Virus record (IMG/VR): IMGVR_UViG_3300013137_001826
Span: 1 to 64,000 of that record
Strand: one strand, 5' to 3'
Length of the DNA stretch: 64,000 nucleotides
Origin: a virus
The notes under the pieces were generated by a model, which was not told the DNA's origin, made no database searches, and saw nothing but the letters and a program-made list of their open reading frames with translations. A program made the translations under genes and the position numbers. Shown piece after piece: positions 18,046-25,823 of this stretch (position 1 is the first letter of the stretch; every line of letters starts with the position of its first letter).

Positions 18046-18600
18046 TTAGTCTAACGGCCCGAAGTCTCCACGACTCATTGCTTGACCGAATTCCCTTTTT
18101 CCATGCGAGTCCAGATCAATGCTAATGTGAGTGATCAAGTCAGCAACTTCCGAATTTCCTTCTAGGTACGAAATCAATTCGTTAGGAATGATGTTCTGAG
18201 ACGTGGTTTTTCCACCTTTTGCTGTCAATCTCTTTTCGATTTCGTTGTACCTCAAACCTCTTCCGCTAGCCTGCCAAATATAGAACGAGACTTCTTTCTG
18301 ATTCTCGTCCTTGTAATAGTTCTTGTAGAATTCTTCAATCTTCAGGAGTTCGTCCGAGATAAGTTCGAAAGCTGCGTCAGGCCCGATTTCTTTTATGATT
18401 CCGGGTCTGTTAGAAATGATGGTTGCTACGTGAGAAGCATGCCCGTGAATGTCAGCTGGGTAGTGAATCGTTTCCAATTTCGGACACAATCCGATTATAG
18501 TTTGCAGTTCGGATAAAAATTCCGCTGCAGGTATTCCTTTGAATGGGGTCTCTAACGATTCATTTACCTCGAAAAAATTCTTTACGAATTTCTTAAGCAT
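18046..18600 (-). CDS. Hypothetical protein of the repair-like cluster
   Basis: 184 residues, no family recognised. It begins MLKKFVKNFFEVNESLE, a variant of the F-x-x-F-x-x-E N-terminal motif. A His-rich stretch (YPADIHGHASHVATI) and HISIDLDSHGKREF could hold a metal but do not match a known signature. It is placed between the kinase and the ligase fusion and has its own late-promoter motif. Confidence 0.5.
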   Translation of the reverse strand: MLKKFVKNFFEVNESLETPFKGIPAAEFLSELQTIIGLCPKLETIHYPADIHGHASHVATIISNRPGIIKEIGPDAAFELISDELLKIEEFYKNYYKDENQKEVSFYIWQASGRGLRYNEIEKRLTAKGGKTTSQNIIPNELISYLEGNSEVADLITHISIDLDSHGKREFGQAMSRGDFGPLD

Positions 18601-18618
18601 TTACCTTTGATAATTTTT

Positions 18619-18629
18619 GTTATTTATTA
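18619..18629 (-). promoter_or_regulatory. Late promoter-like TAATAAATAAC
   Basis: Overlaps the TAA stop of the kinase gene and lies ~19 nt before the ATG at 18600, allowing late expression of the two downstream genes apart from kinase and HAD. Confidence 0.5.
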
Positions 18630-19279
18630 GGTGGAATACCTAAAAGCCTATAACATTCTGCCGTAAATGCCACGTCTGAATCATCGTTGAACCTCTGAGT
18701 GGTCTCGTTGAAAGTGTTGGTAATGAAACTTAGTTCGTTATTCCATGGTCGATAGTCCAAGCTAGGAAGACCAAATTCGAGAAAATGGCCGAATTGGTGA
18801 AGCTCTTCTTCGGTTGAGTGAGCTCCGTCGAATATGTCCTTTCCTCTATTATCATTAGTTTGCCGATTGACCTTGATGAAAATGGTCTTGCAATTACGAT
18901 AGAGATCCGAATTCAAAAGAGCTTCGTATTCTTTTCTTGCTCTTTCTGGGGTTAACCTGTGTCGAAGGACTGCCCATGTGTACGCTGAAAGTATCGCTCT
19001 ATCGAAAATCCAAGTATGGCCGGCATAGTCCGGTCGTAAATTCATCTCCATGATTGACATGATGTTGCCGAGACTGAAATAATGCAAAGCCGGAGTTGCA
19101 TCGAGATCTTGCAAACCCAACGTTTTGATGTGATTGGCAAAGTAGAACTTGTAGTACTCGACCCCATAGAATATCGGGTCCAGCGGATATTGTTCCCGTT
19201 GGGATTTGAGACTCTTTAGAAAATTCTCAATGAGGTAAGTTTTGCCGCATGAGCGCGGACCTTCTACGAATAGTATCAT
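18620..19279 (-). CDS. P-loop kinase (deoxynucleoside/polynucleotide kinase-like)
   Basis: 219 residues. Walker A is at the very N-terminus (VEGPRSCGKTYLIENF). WIFDRAILSAYTW supplies the DR/lid-side motif of thymidylate/deoxynucleoside kinases. ATGA overlap with the upstream HAD gene means translational coupling. Adjacent kinase and HAD phosphatase mirror the two halves of T4 polynucleotide kinase-phosphatase, and a ligase domain follows two genes later, so a 5'-end-healing kinase is an attractive reading; a dNMP/deoxynucleoside kinase is the alternative. Confidence 0.65.
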   Translation of the reverse strand: MILFVEGPRSCGKTYLIENFLKSLKSQREQYPLDPIFYGVEYYKFYFANHIKTLGLQDLDATPALHYFSLGNIMSIMEMNLRPDYAGHTWIFDRAILSAYTWAVLRHRLTPERARKEYEALLNSDLYRNCKTIFIKVNRQTNDNRGKDIFDGAHSTEEELHQFGHFLEFGLPSLDYRPWNNELSFITNTFNETTQRFNDDSDVAFTAECYRLLGIPPNK

Positions 19280-19806
19280 GTCAATCGGATTCTTTCCGGT
19301 TTACCGAGGTACCGTATGATTTCGATGGCGGACAATGGCAGTTCGAAGATTTTTGTCTTGTCCACGAAGAATATAGAAACTTGCAACTTGGACCCGCTGA
19401 GAACTGCTGCGTACTTGGTAAGTTCGGATATTGAGTCCTCGTATATGGTTACGCTCTTAACTGTCGGATTCTCGGCTAAAAGTTTTGATAGAACGTCTGC
19501 TTTGTTACCATCACGTTCGCAGAAGAAAACTTCCGTGAATTGACAACCTTGTTCGGAAAGCAATCTCATCACCTGTTCCTTGTTAGCGATCTTTCGATTG
19601 GTGATGAGGTAGTTTGGATTTTCAGTTTCTCTGGTCTTTTCGATGACGTTCTCTATTGCAGGAATGTGAAAATCAGGAGATAAGGACCTTTCTGAATCGT
19701 ACCATTCGTACATAGTCTTGCCCTTCGGTTCCAATGAAGCGAAGTTCTGCGTTCTGAACATGGTATCGTCGAAATCGAATACGTTAATGTGTTTCAGGTT
19801 GCTCAT
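19276..19806 (-). CDS. HAD-superfamily phosphatase (RNA-repair-like)
   Basis: 176 residues. NVFDFDDTMFRT is HAD motif I (DxD), YLITNRK motif II, and IYEDSISE the acidic motif IV. Size and motif spacing fit the HAD class described from 'Swiss Army Knife' RNA-repair proteins and 3'-phosphatase domains. It overlaps the kinase gene by 4 bp and the upstream gene by 23 bp. The substrate is not shown by sequence. Confidence 0.65.
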   Translation of the reverse strand: MSNLKHINVFDFDDTMFRTQNFASLEPKGKTMYEWYDSERSLSPDFHIPAIENVIEKTRETENPNYLITNRKIANKEQVMRLLSEQGCQFTEVFFCERDGNKADVLSKLLAENPTVKSVTIYEDSISELTKYAAVLSGSKLQVSIFFVDKTKIFELPLSAIEIIRYLGKPERIRLT

Positions 19807-20155
19807 TTTCGAGTAGGTATGTTGTTTCTGGAGTCACTACTGAGACTCTCTCTTGAAATAATTGAACTCTCAGCAATTCTGCAAGCTGCAATGCTTTTTT
19901 CAGTATTTGATCCTCAGTTCTCGGGAACCGCTGGTAGTTAATATACCCAACAATCACCCCAGGTTCCCAGCCCTTTACGTACCTAAACTCAGTTGGAGTG
20001 ATTGTAACGCAATCTCCTAAGCCTCTTTCGTCAAGGGTATTCACGAACTTGTCGCAGATTTCTCTGACCTTCTCTATCGTGTGAATGTGATCACCGTATT
20101 CGGATCGAAGTCCGACCCAAATCTGAACATTGAATGATTTGACAGTTCTCATCAT
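19784..20155 (-). CDS. Small hypothetical protein heading the repair-like cluster
   Basis: 123 residues, with alternating strands (SFNVQIWVGLRSEYGDHIHT, DCVTITPTEFRYVKGW, GVIVGYINYQRFP) suggesting an alpha/beta sandwich. It is not recognised. Divergent from the gene at 20218; overlap with the HAD gene indicates a shared transcript. Confidence 0.5.
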   Translation of the reverse strand: MMRTVKSFNVQIWVGLRSEYGDHIHTIEKVREICDKFVNTLDERGLGDCVTITPTEFRYVKGWEPGVIVGYINYQRFPRTEDQILKKALQLAELLRVQLFQERVSVVTPETTYLLENEQPETH

Positions 20156-20174
20156 TATAGTTTACTTCTTCTAC

Positions 20175-20185
20175 TGATAAATAAC
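20175..20185 (+). promoter_or_regulatory. Late promoter-like TGATAAATAAC
   Basis: Located 33 nt before the ATG at 20218 in the divergent spacer. Confidence 0.5.
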
Positions 20186-20217
20186 TCAGTAGTTTAACAA
20201 TACTTCACAAATTTCGC

Positions 20218-20688
20218 ATGGACAGATCGTTAAGACGCTCACGAGAGTACGATGGTAATAGGTATCACCTGATCAGGGACTGCGTTCAACAGCAAAAGCC
20301 TTTCGCCATATACAATTTTACGTCAATGAAGCAGTACAACGAGTTCCTGAATGACTTGGACACGTTCGAGAAGCTGAATTACGTGATCCAAACAATCACG
20401 TCGTTGTCCAAGATCGAACAACGAGTGCGCATGGTGTACCCAAGCATCTTCGTTACCAACGAGGGAACGTCCGTGTCCATTGATGAGTTCAAGGAAATCA
20501 TTCGTGGATCGCTTGCTCACTACAATTTGGACTCTATCGTGTGCTTGTACGACGGAGCCGTCTCAGTTTTCTATCGTAACGGTGACCATCACTCAATTGG
20601 TAACACCATCTACGGCAGTAACCAGATCAACGAATTCCAGAGCGATTTCTATCAAATAGAAAGCATTTATTACACCTTCCTGACGTAA
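20218..20688 (+). CDS. Hypothetical protein
   Basis: 156 residues, no family recognised. It begins MDRSLRRSREYDGNRYHLIR and later reads SIVCLYDGAVSVFYRNGDHH. First gene of the plus-strand replication block, 32 nt ahead of the UvsY-like gene, so probably co-transcribed. Confidence 0.5.
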   Translation: MDRSLRRSREYDGNRYHLIRDCVQQQKPFAIYNFTSMKQYNEFLNDLDTFEKLNYVIQTITSLSKIEQRVRMVYPSIFVTNEGTSVSIDEFKEIIRGSLAHYNLDSIVCLYDGAVSVFYRNGDHHSIGNTIYGSNQINEFQSDFYQIESIYYTFLT

Positions 20689-20720
20689 AACTTCCACACA
20701 ATTTTAGGTAAAATACTAAG

Positions 20721-21161
20721 ATGGAAGATGAAAAACCTAAACGAACGTTAGCCGAGGTCTTTCGTGACAAACGAGAAACTTTTTCGGGAGAAATACAGAG
20801 CGGAATCAGGCTCTTGAGCAACATCAGGAACATACCTGATGTCCAGGTCACCTTTTTGAGCATGAGACAGCGCCTTCTTGAGGAAAATCACACTCTTTTG
20901 GAGCATTTTACTCAAATGAAGAAGAAGTATCGTGAAAAGAAGGGTGAAGAATGGGCCGACGCATCGAAAATAGGTCAGATTCGTTACCAGTCGACCGAAA
21001 AGGCGACAATAGTCGATGGAAAGACCGCAGAGTTACGAGAAAAGCTCGAACAGCTCGAAAATCAGATCAAATTTTACTCAGAATCGATCGTAACGGTCGA
21101 TTCAGTTCTCTGGGGCATTAAAGACCGTATTGCCGCTCAGAAAATTCTCGACGGCAACTAA
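20721..21161 (+). CDS. uvsY: UvsY-like recombination mediator
   Basis: 146 residues, all-helical and highly charged (RQRLLEENHTLLEHFTQ, KTAELREKLEQLENQIKFY), with size and helical make-up matching T4 UvsY (137 aa), which loads UvsX onto gp32-coated ssDNA. It directly precedes the UvsW-like helicase, as uvsY and uvsW are neighbours in T4. Identification rests on context plus composition. Confidence 0.6.
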   Translation: MEDEKPKRTLAEVFRDKRETFSGEIQSGIRLLSNIRNIPDVQVTFLSMRQRLLEENHTLLEHFTQMKKKYREKKGEEWADASKIGQIRYQSTEKATIVDGKTAELREKLEQLENQIKFYSESIVTVDSVLWGIKDRIAAQKILDGN

Positions 21162-21176
21162 AAACATCGAACGCGC

Positions 21177-22640
21177 TTGCTAGTATTTGACGTAACTGCA
21201 GATAAGCAGTACCTTCAGTTAGTACACCATGACACCAAGGGTGAATTAAAGGATCTGCAGCTCTACTTCAAGAAGAGGCAACAGGGATACTTTCACAACA
21301 TTCTTTACAAGAGAAAACTTTGGGACGGGTACGATAAATTCATCGATGACCACCATCGAATCGGTATCGGTCTGTGGCGAGAGGTGTACTACTTCGGCGA
21401 AAAGTACGATTACGAGATAGAAATCCGTGGATTGGACAGTCTTTTGAACCTGGAGTTCACAAAGGACAAGTCAGACAAGTTCGCGTCAGTAATGTTGGAC
21501 GGAACTAACCCCCAAATCGAAGCCTACGATTATCAATTGGAAGCTCTTCACCGTGGATTGAAGTACAAGTTCTGTGCACAGGAATTAGCGACCTCAGCAG
21601 GTAAGACCCTGATCTTCTTTTTATACTTATCGTTCCTGAAAAGAAAGGGAATCATTTCAAAGGACAAGAAAGCAATTCTCATAGTTCCGAAAGTATCCCT
21701 GGTCAATCAGACAGCTGATGCATTCGAAACGGAATATCAGACGGGGTTGGTCACCTGGAACATTCACCGTATAGGAGGGAAGAACGAATTCTCCGAGAAG
21801 AAATTTGCTAATTGCGATCTGGTCATCACCACCTATCAGAGCGTCATTCTCGACGACGGTACTCCAGCCAAGCGTGGAAAAAAGAAAATAGAACGTAAGA
21901 CCAAGCCGGAGTTCTTCAAGAACTTCAGCGTCGTTTGTGTAGACGAATGTCACACGAGTCGAGGAGATTCGATTCGCAACATCCTGTTGGCCAGCATCAA
22001 TGCTGAGTACAAGTTGGGACTCTCCGGAACCATACAAATAGAGGAACAGTTCTCGGACTTCTTCAAGATTCAGGAGTTCTTGGGTCCGCTTAGCATGAAG
22101 GTCAGAGCGAAGTTCTTGATGGACAACGATTACTCTGCTGACGTTCATGTCAAAATGCTAAAGCTCAAGTACCCAAAGGACGAAACGTTCGTTCAGAAGT
22201 ATGCCGAGCTGAAACAGATGGAAGTTCATCCTCCTGGGAAAGTGATGTACGATATGGAAAAGGAATTCATTATCTCGTACGAACCTCGAATCAATTTCAT
22301 TGCGAAGCTCTGTGAGAATTTGCAGGGGAATAAGTTAGTCCTATTCATAAACGTTAAGGACAAGTACGGGCAGCGAATTCAGGATAAGATTCACGAAACT
22401 AACGAGAACGTTTACTACATAGATGGAGGCGTGAACGATGACGATAGGAGCGACTATCGAGAAATTTTGGAAAATTCAAATAAATTTTTAGTAATTGAAT
22501 TAGCTGATAGATTCATTAAAATTAACCAATATCAATTTGTACAGCTAAATGATGGTTCTAGAAAATACGCAAAGGATTTAACAGAAATTGATGAAATCTC
22601 AGATGCATGGGTAACTTTACAAAAGTGTCAATATAAATAA
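21177..22640 (+). CDS. uvsW: UvsW-like SF2 helicase, N-terminal part (interrupted gene)
   Basis: 487 residues from a TTG at 21177. The N-terminal domain (KELKDLQLYFKKR-like start, then KRKLWDGYDKF) and the helicase core match T4 UvsW: YQLEAL (Q-motif region), ATSAGKT (Walker A), ILIVPKVSLVNQ (Ia), VDECHTSRGDS (DECH), LGLSGT (III). The frame departs from UvsW after DYREILEN and ends in ~50 AT-rich codons with a Hint/intein-like pattern. Motifs V-VI lie in a separate frame at 23721-23999, beyond an HNH endonuclease gene. Confidence 0.85.
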   Translation: MLVFDVTADKQYLQLVHHDTKGELKDLQLYFKKRQQGYFHNILYKRKLWDGYDKFIDDHHRIGIGLWREVYYFGEKYDYEIEIRGLDSLLNLEFTKDKSDKFASVMLDGTNPQIEAYDYQLEALHRGLKYKFCAQELATSAGKTLIFFLYLSFLKRKGIISKDKKAILIVPKVSLVNQTADAFETEYQTGLVTWNIHRIGGKNEFSEKKFANCDLVITTYQSVILDDGTPAKRGKKKIERKTKPEFFKNFSVVCVDECHTSRGDSIRNILLASINAEYKLGLSGTIQIEEQFSDFFKIQEFLGPLSMKVRAKFLMDNDYSADVHVKMLKLKYPKDETFVQKYAELKQMEVHPPGKVMYDMEKEFIISYEPRINFIAKLCENLQGNKLVLFINVKDKYGQRIQDKIHETNENVYYIDGGVNDDDRSDYREILENSNKFLVIELADRFIKINQYQFVQLNDGSRKYAKDLTEIDEISDAWVTLQKCQYK

Positions 22641-23653
22641 GTAAAAGTTCACATTTTGTACAGGTATGAAATTCAAAAATATAAATTACTTCTATTCACA
22701 GTTCATTAATGAATTGGGAATGCCTGACGATGACCTCAAATTATTTGAATATTTGACTTTTTTATTACGGTATTCCGAAGTGCACGATAGTACGCAAACA
22801 GTTGAATATACTGAAAATCATCATATTCTTCCTAGATCGCCATTTAATCAGCACATCAATGCAAATTGGAACATCGTCAATCTTGTTTATTTAGATCATA
22901 TTTTTGTTCATGAATTGTTAGCACAAGCGTATAATACCAGACAATTTTTGCGAACATTAAATTTTATGAAGAGTGATATTTCTAAGAATCATAAAATTTT
23001 ATCGATTGCAGCAAAGAAAGGATGGATGAAGTTAAAGAGCAATATTGAAATTTATGAAAAATGGAAGTTAGCTAGACACGAATTTTTAAAAAATATTTCA
23101 CTGACAGAAAGAAGTCGTAGATCAAATAAAGCATGGGCTAAAATAAAAGCAGACCCTTTAAAGTATGCGGCACGATGCAAACAAAATAGTGAGAACTGGA
23201 GCAATGATTTACGTATATTAAAAAGTAAACAAATGAAAGAATATTTTACAAATAATCCAAAGGAAAGTTCAAATAGAGGTTTGAAACGATGGGCATCGGC
23301 TGATACAGAATATCGTAAAGCATTCGGCGAGAAAATAAAGAAATCGTTATCAACTATAATAGTAAAAGATAAAATAAGTACAAAATTAAAAGCTAAGTGG
23401 AATGAACCTTTATTTAGAGATAAAATGAAAAACCGTAAAATTCGGCAATTCAAGTATCTTCTTATTTCGCCACTTGGCGAAGTTTTTAGACGAGTTGGCG
23501 TCCAATCTATACTTGATGAATTTAATTTTTCAGCAAGTTTATTTAGAAAATTTACGAATTCTAATAAGCGAGTTAAATCAAAGTATCTTAAATGTGAGAA
23601 AGTTCGAAATACAATAGGTTGGACAATTAATAAAATAAGCTGATTAATTTAAT
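22471..23653 (+). mobile_element. AT-rich insertion in uvsW carrying an HNH homing endonuclease
   Basis: Host-like codons stop near 22470 (DYREILEN). The next ~1.2 kb is clearly more AT-rich, holds the HNH gene, and the UvsW-homologous frame resumes as IEENTKEATGVVLVASY near 23684. The 5' tail reads FLVIELADRFIKIN...FVQLNDGSRKYAKDL...DEI, like the latter half of an intein N-fragment with the block-B His replaced. The 3' side starts MAKIVSLKNIEEN, like the start of a split-intein C-fragment. Neither splice-junction block is seen. Boundaries are approximate. Confidence 0.55.
22666..23643 (+). CDS. HNH homing endonuclease
   Basis: 325 residues. ENHHILPRSPFN followed by NWNIVNLVYLDHIFVHELL is the beta-beta-alpha-Me HNH core (H-H ... 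N ... H). A Lys/Arg-rich middle with repeated NUMOD-like units and a C-terminal helix-turn-helix-like segment (GVQSILDEFNFSASLFRKF) would bind target DNA. Codons are AT-rich unlike the flanking uvsW, a sign of recent transfer. It lies between the two uvsW parts and probably cuts uninterrupted uvsW alleles. Confidence 0.85.
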   Translation: MKFKNINYFYSQFINELGMPDDDLKLFEYLTFLLRYSEVHDSTQTVEYTENHHILPRSPFNQHINANWNIVNLVYLDHIFVHELLAQAYNTRQFLRTLNFMKSDISKNHKILSIAAKKGWMKLKSNIEIYEKWKLARHEFLKNISLTERSRRSNKAWAKIKADPLKYAARCKQNSENWSNDLRILKSKQMKEYFTNNPKESSNRGLKRWASADTEYRKAFGEKIKKSLSTIIVKDKISTKLKAKWNEPLFRDKMKNRKIRQFKYLLISPLGEVFRRVGVQSILDEFNFSASLFRKFTNSNKRVKSKYLKCEKVRNTIGWTINKIS

Positions 23654-23734
23654 ATGGCAAAAATAGTATCATTAAAAAATATAGAGGAGAATACGAAGGA
23701 GGCAACTGGCGTTGTGCTAGTTGCCTCCTATTGA
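23654..23734 (+). other. Short frame linking the insertion to the uvsW 3' part, closed by TGA
   Basis: Reads MAKIVSLKNIEENTKEATG then VVLVASY and stops at TGA 23732. VVLVASY matches the T4 UvsW segment IIIVASYGVFSTG, so this is uvsW coding DNA. The rest of that motif (GTFSTGINL) is one base out of frame. Joining them needs +1 frameshifting at TAT-TGA, splicing, or a base error. Confidence 0.5.
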
Positions 23735-23999
23735 GGTCGGAACGTTTTCTACTGGAATAAACTTGAAGAATGTCAACTACATCATATTCGCCGAAAGCTA
23801 CAAATCTGAAATCACCGTTCGACAGTCAATCGGCCGTGGAATGCGTAAGCTGAAGGGAAAGTACAAGATCACCATTTTGGATCTCGTTGACGATCTTGAT
23901 GGGTACATCGTGAAGCACGGAAAAGTTAGGGAAAAAATCTACAAGGAACAGGAATTTGTGACTTCAAAACACGAGTACGATCTGACTCCGTTTAGGTAA
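23721..23999 (+). CDS. uvsW: UvsW-like helicase, C-terminal part (motifs V-VI)
   Basis: 92 residues from a TTG, or continuous with the VASY frame by a +1 shift. GTFSTGINLKNVNYIIFAES and RQSIGRGMRK are helicase motifs V and VI (arginine finger region) as in T4 UvsW. An AGGAGG sequence lies ~17 nt before the TTG. Host-like codon usage returns here. Whether a functional two-piece helicase forms cannot be judged from sequence. Confidence 0.7.
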   Translation: MPPIEVGTFSTGINLKNVNYIIFAESYKSEITVRQSIGRGMRKLKGKYKITILDLVDDLDGYIVKHGKVREKIYKEQEFVTSKHEYDLTPFR

Positions 24000-24001
24000 A
24001 G

Positions 24002-24775
24002 TTAAGCGACTCCTTCTCTCAGGTAATCGTAGAACCATTCCTCTCCATTTTCCTTGAACTTTTGAACCCTGGCGAGGACTTCTTGTAAATTGGAATCAAT
24101 TGATTGCAATTTTTCCAATTCGTTAGTAAGAAAGGTCCTTATTTTTTCAGCTTCTTCCCTAAGCTCCTGTACTTCATAAGGCTCATCAATCATACCGGAC
24201 TTGACAAGTTCCTCATAATTTTCGTCGTCAGATAATTCAACGAAACCTTCGTAACTGTCTTCTTCCTTCGCCGATTCTTTTATTCCTTCGTAATCGTAAG
24301 TCATATCCTCGATGCGGTTATGGCAATCGTCATCAGTAGCTACTGGCACGACAACTAACCACCCTCCATTCTTTCCTCCGAAACCAACGTCCTTCACCCA
24401 ACCGTAATCTATTCCGTCAGTTAAAGCTTCCCGTTGATCGTTTAGAAACCGATACCACCAATTGTACAATTCATCATCGCTGAGATTGGAGTAGTTCATT
24501 GCTTCTTCGGCTTTCTTCTTGTCTGGCCAGATGTTGTAGACTTTGATGTTCATTACGAAATGACCGGAAGGAAAATCCCGACCTTCTCTTCCCCAATTGT
24601 ACTTATTTTTAAGCTCTATCCACTTTCTATCAACTGACTTAATGAGTTCAAGTATTCCGTGCTCGAATGGAAAATCGTTGAATAGCCCTTGATACGGATC
24701 GCCCCATGTCAAAGTATCATCGAATCGTCTACTTTCGTTGATGAAATTAGAAAAATTGAGTACGATTTCGTTCAT
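24002..24775 (-). CDS. Hypothetical protein with N-terminal NFSNFINE motif
   Basis: 257 residues. It starts MNEIVLNFSNFINESRRF, closely resembling the T4 internal-protein targeting pe<br>ptide form (K-T-Y-Q-E-F-I-A-E), which the prohead protease cuts after the Glu. The body is acidic and tryptophan-rich (WWYRFLNDQREALTDGIDYG) and ends in a coiled coil. It may be a packaged internal protein. TAATG-coupled to the upstream gene. Confidence 0.55.
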   Translation of the reverse strand: MNEIVLNFSNFINESRRFDDTLTWGDPYQGLFNDFPFEHGILELIKSVDRKWIELKNKYNWGREGRDFPSGHFVMNIKVYNIWPDKKKAEEAMNYSNLSDDELYNWWYRFLNDQREALTDGIDYGWVKDVGFGGKNGGWLVVVPVATDDDCHNRIEDMTYDYEGIKESAKEEDSYEGFVELSDDENYEELVKSGMIDEPYEVQELREEAEKIRTFLTNELEKLQSIDSNLQEVLARVQKFKENGEEWFYDYLREGVA

Positions 24776-25149
24776 TATCCGTGCTTGCTTATTTCGATTG
24801 CTCGCAGTTGGGCCAAAGCTTTTTCTTTGGTAGGATGCGTTCCCAACGTTTTCTTTCCCTTTTTGTCAAGAACCACCCATTTGTTTCCACGCTTACGTAT
24901 CATTTCGTTGAGAACGAAATTATCGAAAGATTCGACGATCTGCTGTGCAGGAACGGCTTGGGTCTGTTGAACTGGTTGAACCGGCGCAGCGATTTGAGAA
25001 GGCGGCTGCGTACGTTTCAATAGGTCGGAAACCTTGCTACGTATGAGATCCAATTTTTGTATCTCCTCCTTGGTGAACTGATTTTCGTTCAAATCTTCTT
25101 CTACCAACGAAACGTAGGCTAAGAAGGAATCAAGTTGAGTATTGTCCAT
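24775..25149 (-). CDS. Small protein with C-terminal basic KW-x-V-x-KKG domain
   Basis: 124 residues. Helical N-terminus, a Pro/Gln-rich linker, then SFDNFVLNEMIRKRGNKW and KKGKKTLGTHPTKEKALAQL. The last ~40 residues form a small basic domain that I have seen repeated in phage proteins as 'GTHP(T/S)KEKA'. SFDNFVLNE is another F-x-x-F-x-x-E instance, placed just before the basic domain where a protease could release it. Confidence 0.5.
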   Translation of the reverse strand: MDNTQLDSFLAYVSLVEEDLNENQFTKEEIQKLDLIRSKVSDLLKRTQPPSQIAAPVQPVQQTQAVPAQQIVESFDNFVLNEMIRKRGNKWVVLDKKGKKTLGTHPTKEKALAQLRAIEISKHG

Positions 25150-25152
25150 TTA

Positions 25153-25752
25153 TCATATCGATATTTTTGATGCTATCACTATTCCCAAAATAAGCTTGGT
25201 GTAAATCAACTGGAACTGGTAATAGGTGAGAATTATCTGGTACTCTTCCCTGTCCAAACCGACCAGACCTTTTCCGATTGCTAGCTTGACCAACTTATTG
25301 ATGACTGTTATCAGCTGTTCCTGATTTTTGACCAGGCCTGCAAGGATTTCGCCAGAAGTGGAGTAACTCAACCTGGTACGATTGTCCTGAATCTTCGACG
25401 ACCAATCTTCAGCAAAATTCACTCCGTCCCTCTTCGCCAGAAGGTCTGGCGCATTTATTGCATCGTCAATGATCTTAGTTGCATGATTAAGGTCGGTTAT
25501 CTTTTCGGCGATTTCGTTCAACCAATTAAGTTCCTGTTCAAAAATCATGATGGTCATTGAACTTTGACCGGCTTCGTAAACGAATTTCAGCAATTTCGGA
25601 TCGATTGGAGTCTTCCGGTAATCGGAATCGTCCATTCCCATAGGATTGAACACTTCTCCTGCTTCAACCTGGAACTCGTTGAATGGAAAATTCTCGAGAA
25701 ACGGGTACTTCCTTTGCACTACGTACGCCTGTTTACTAACAGAACTGATCAT
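25153..25752 (-). CDS. Hypothetical helical protein
   Basis: 199 residues, mostly helical, C-terminus hydrophobic (YYQFQLIYTKLILGIVIASK), which could be a membrane or packing helix. Not recognised. It heads a three-gene minus-strand group inserted in the plus-strand replication block; a late motif lies upstream. Confidence 0.5.
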   Translation of the reverse strand: MISSVSKQAYVVQRKYPFLENFPFNEFQVEAGEVFNPMGMDDSDYRKTPIDPKLLKFVYEAGQSSMTIMIFEQELNWLNEIAEKITDLNHATKIIDDAINAPDLLAKRDGVNFAEDWSSKIQDNRTRLSYSTSGEILAGLVKNQEQLITVINKLVKLAIGKGLVGLDREEYQIILTYYQFQLIYTKLILGIVIASKISI

Positions 25753-25769
25753 TTGGTCAGTCTTTTTTC

Positions 25770-25781
25770 TTTATTTATTTA
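25770..25781 (-). promoter_or_regulatory. Late promoter-like TAAATAAATAAA
   Basis: Located ~18-29 nt before the ATG at 25752, in the spacer divergent to the polymerase fragment. Confidence 0.45.
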
Positions 25782-25823
25782 GTACATTAAAACTTAAATT
25801 GGGTTCACCTATACAATACCAGC

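Noticed and set aside
22471-23700. Group I intron as the explanation for the uvsW interruption
   Set aside because: I could not find the conserved P7/R-S core or an exon junction giving a continuous frame, and the flanks read better as protein. Not excluded, but no positive evidence.
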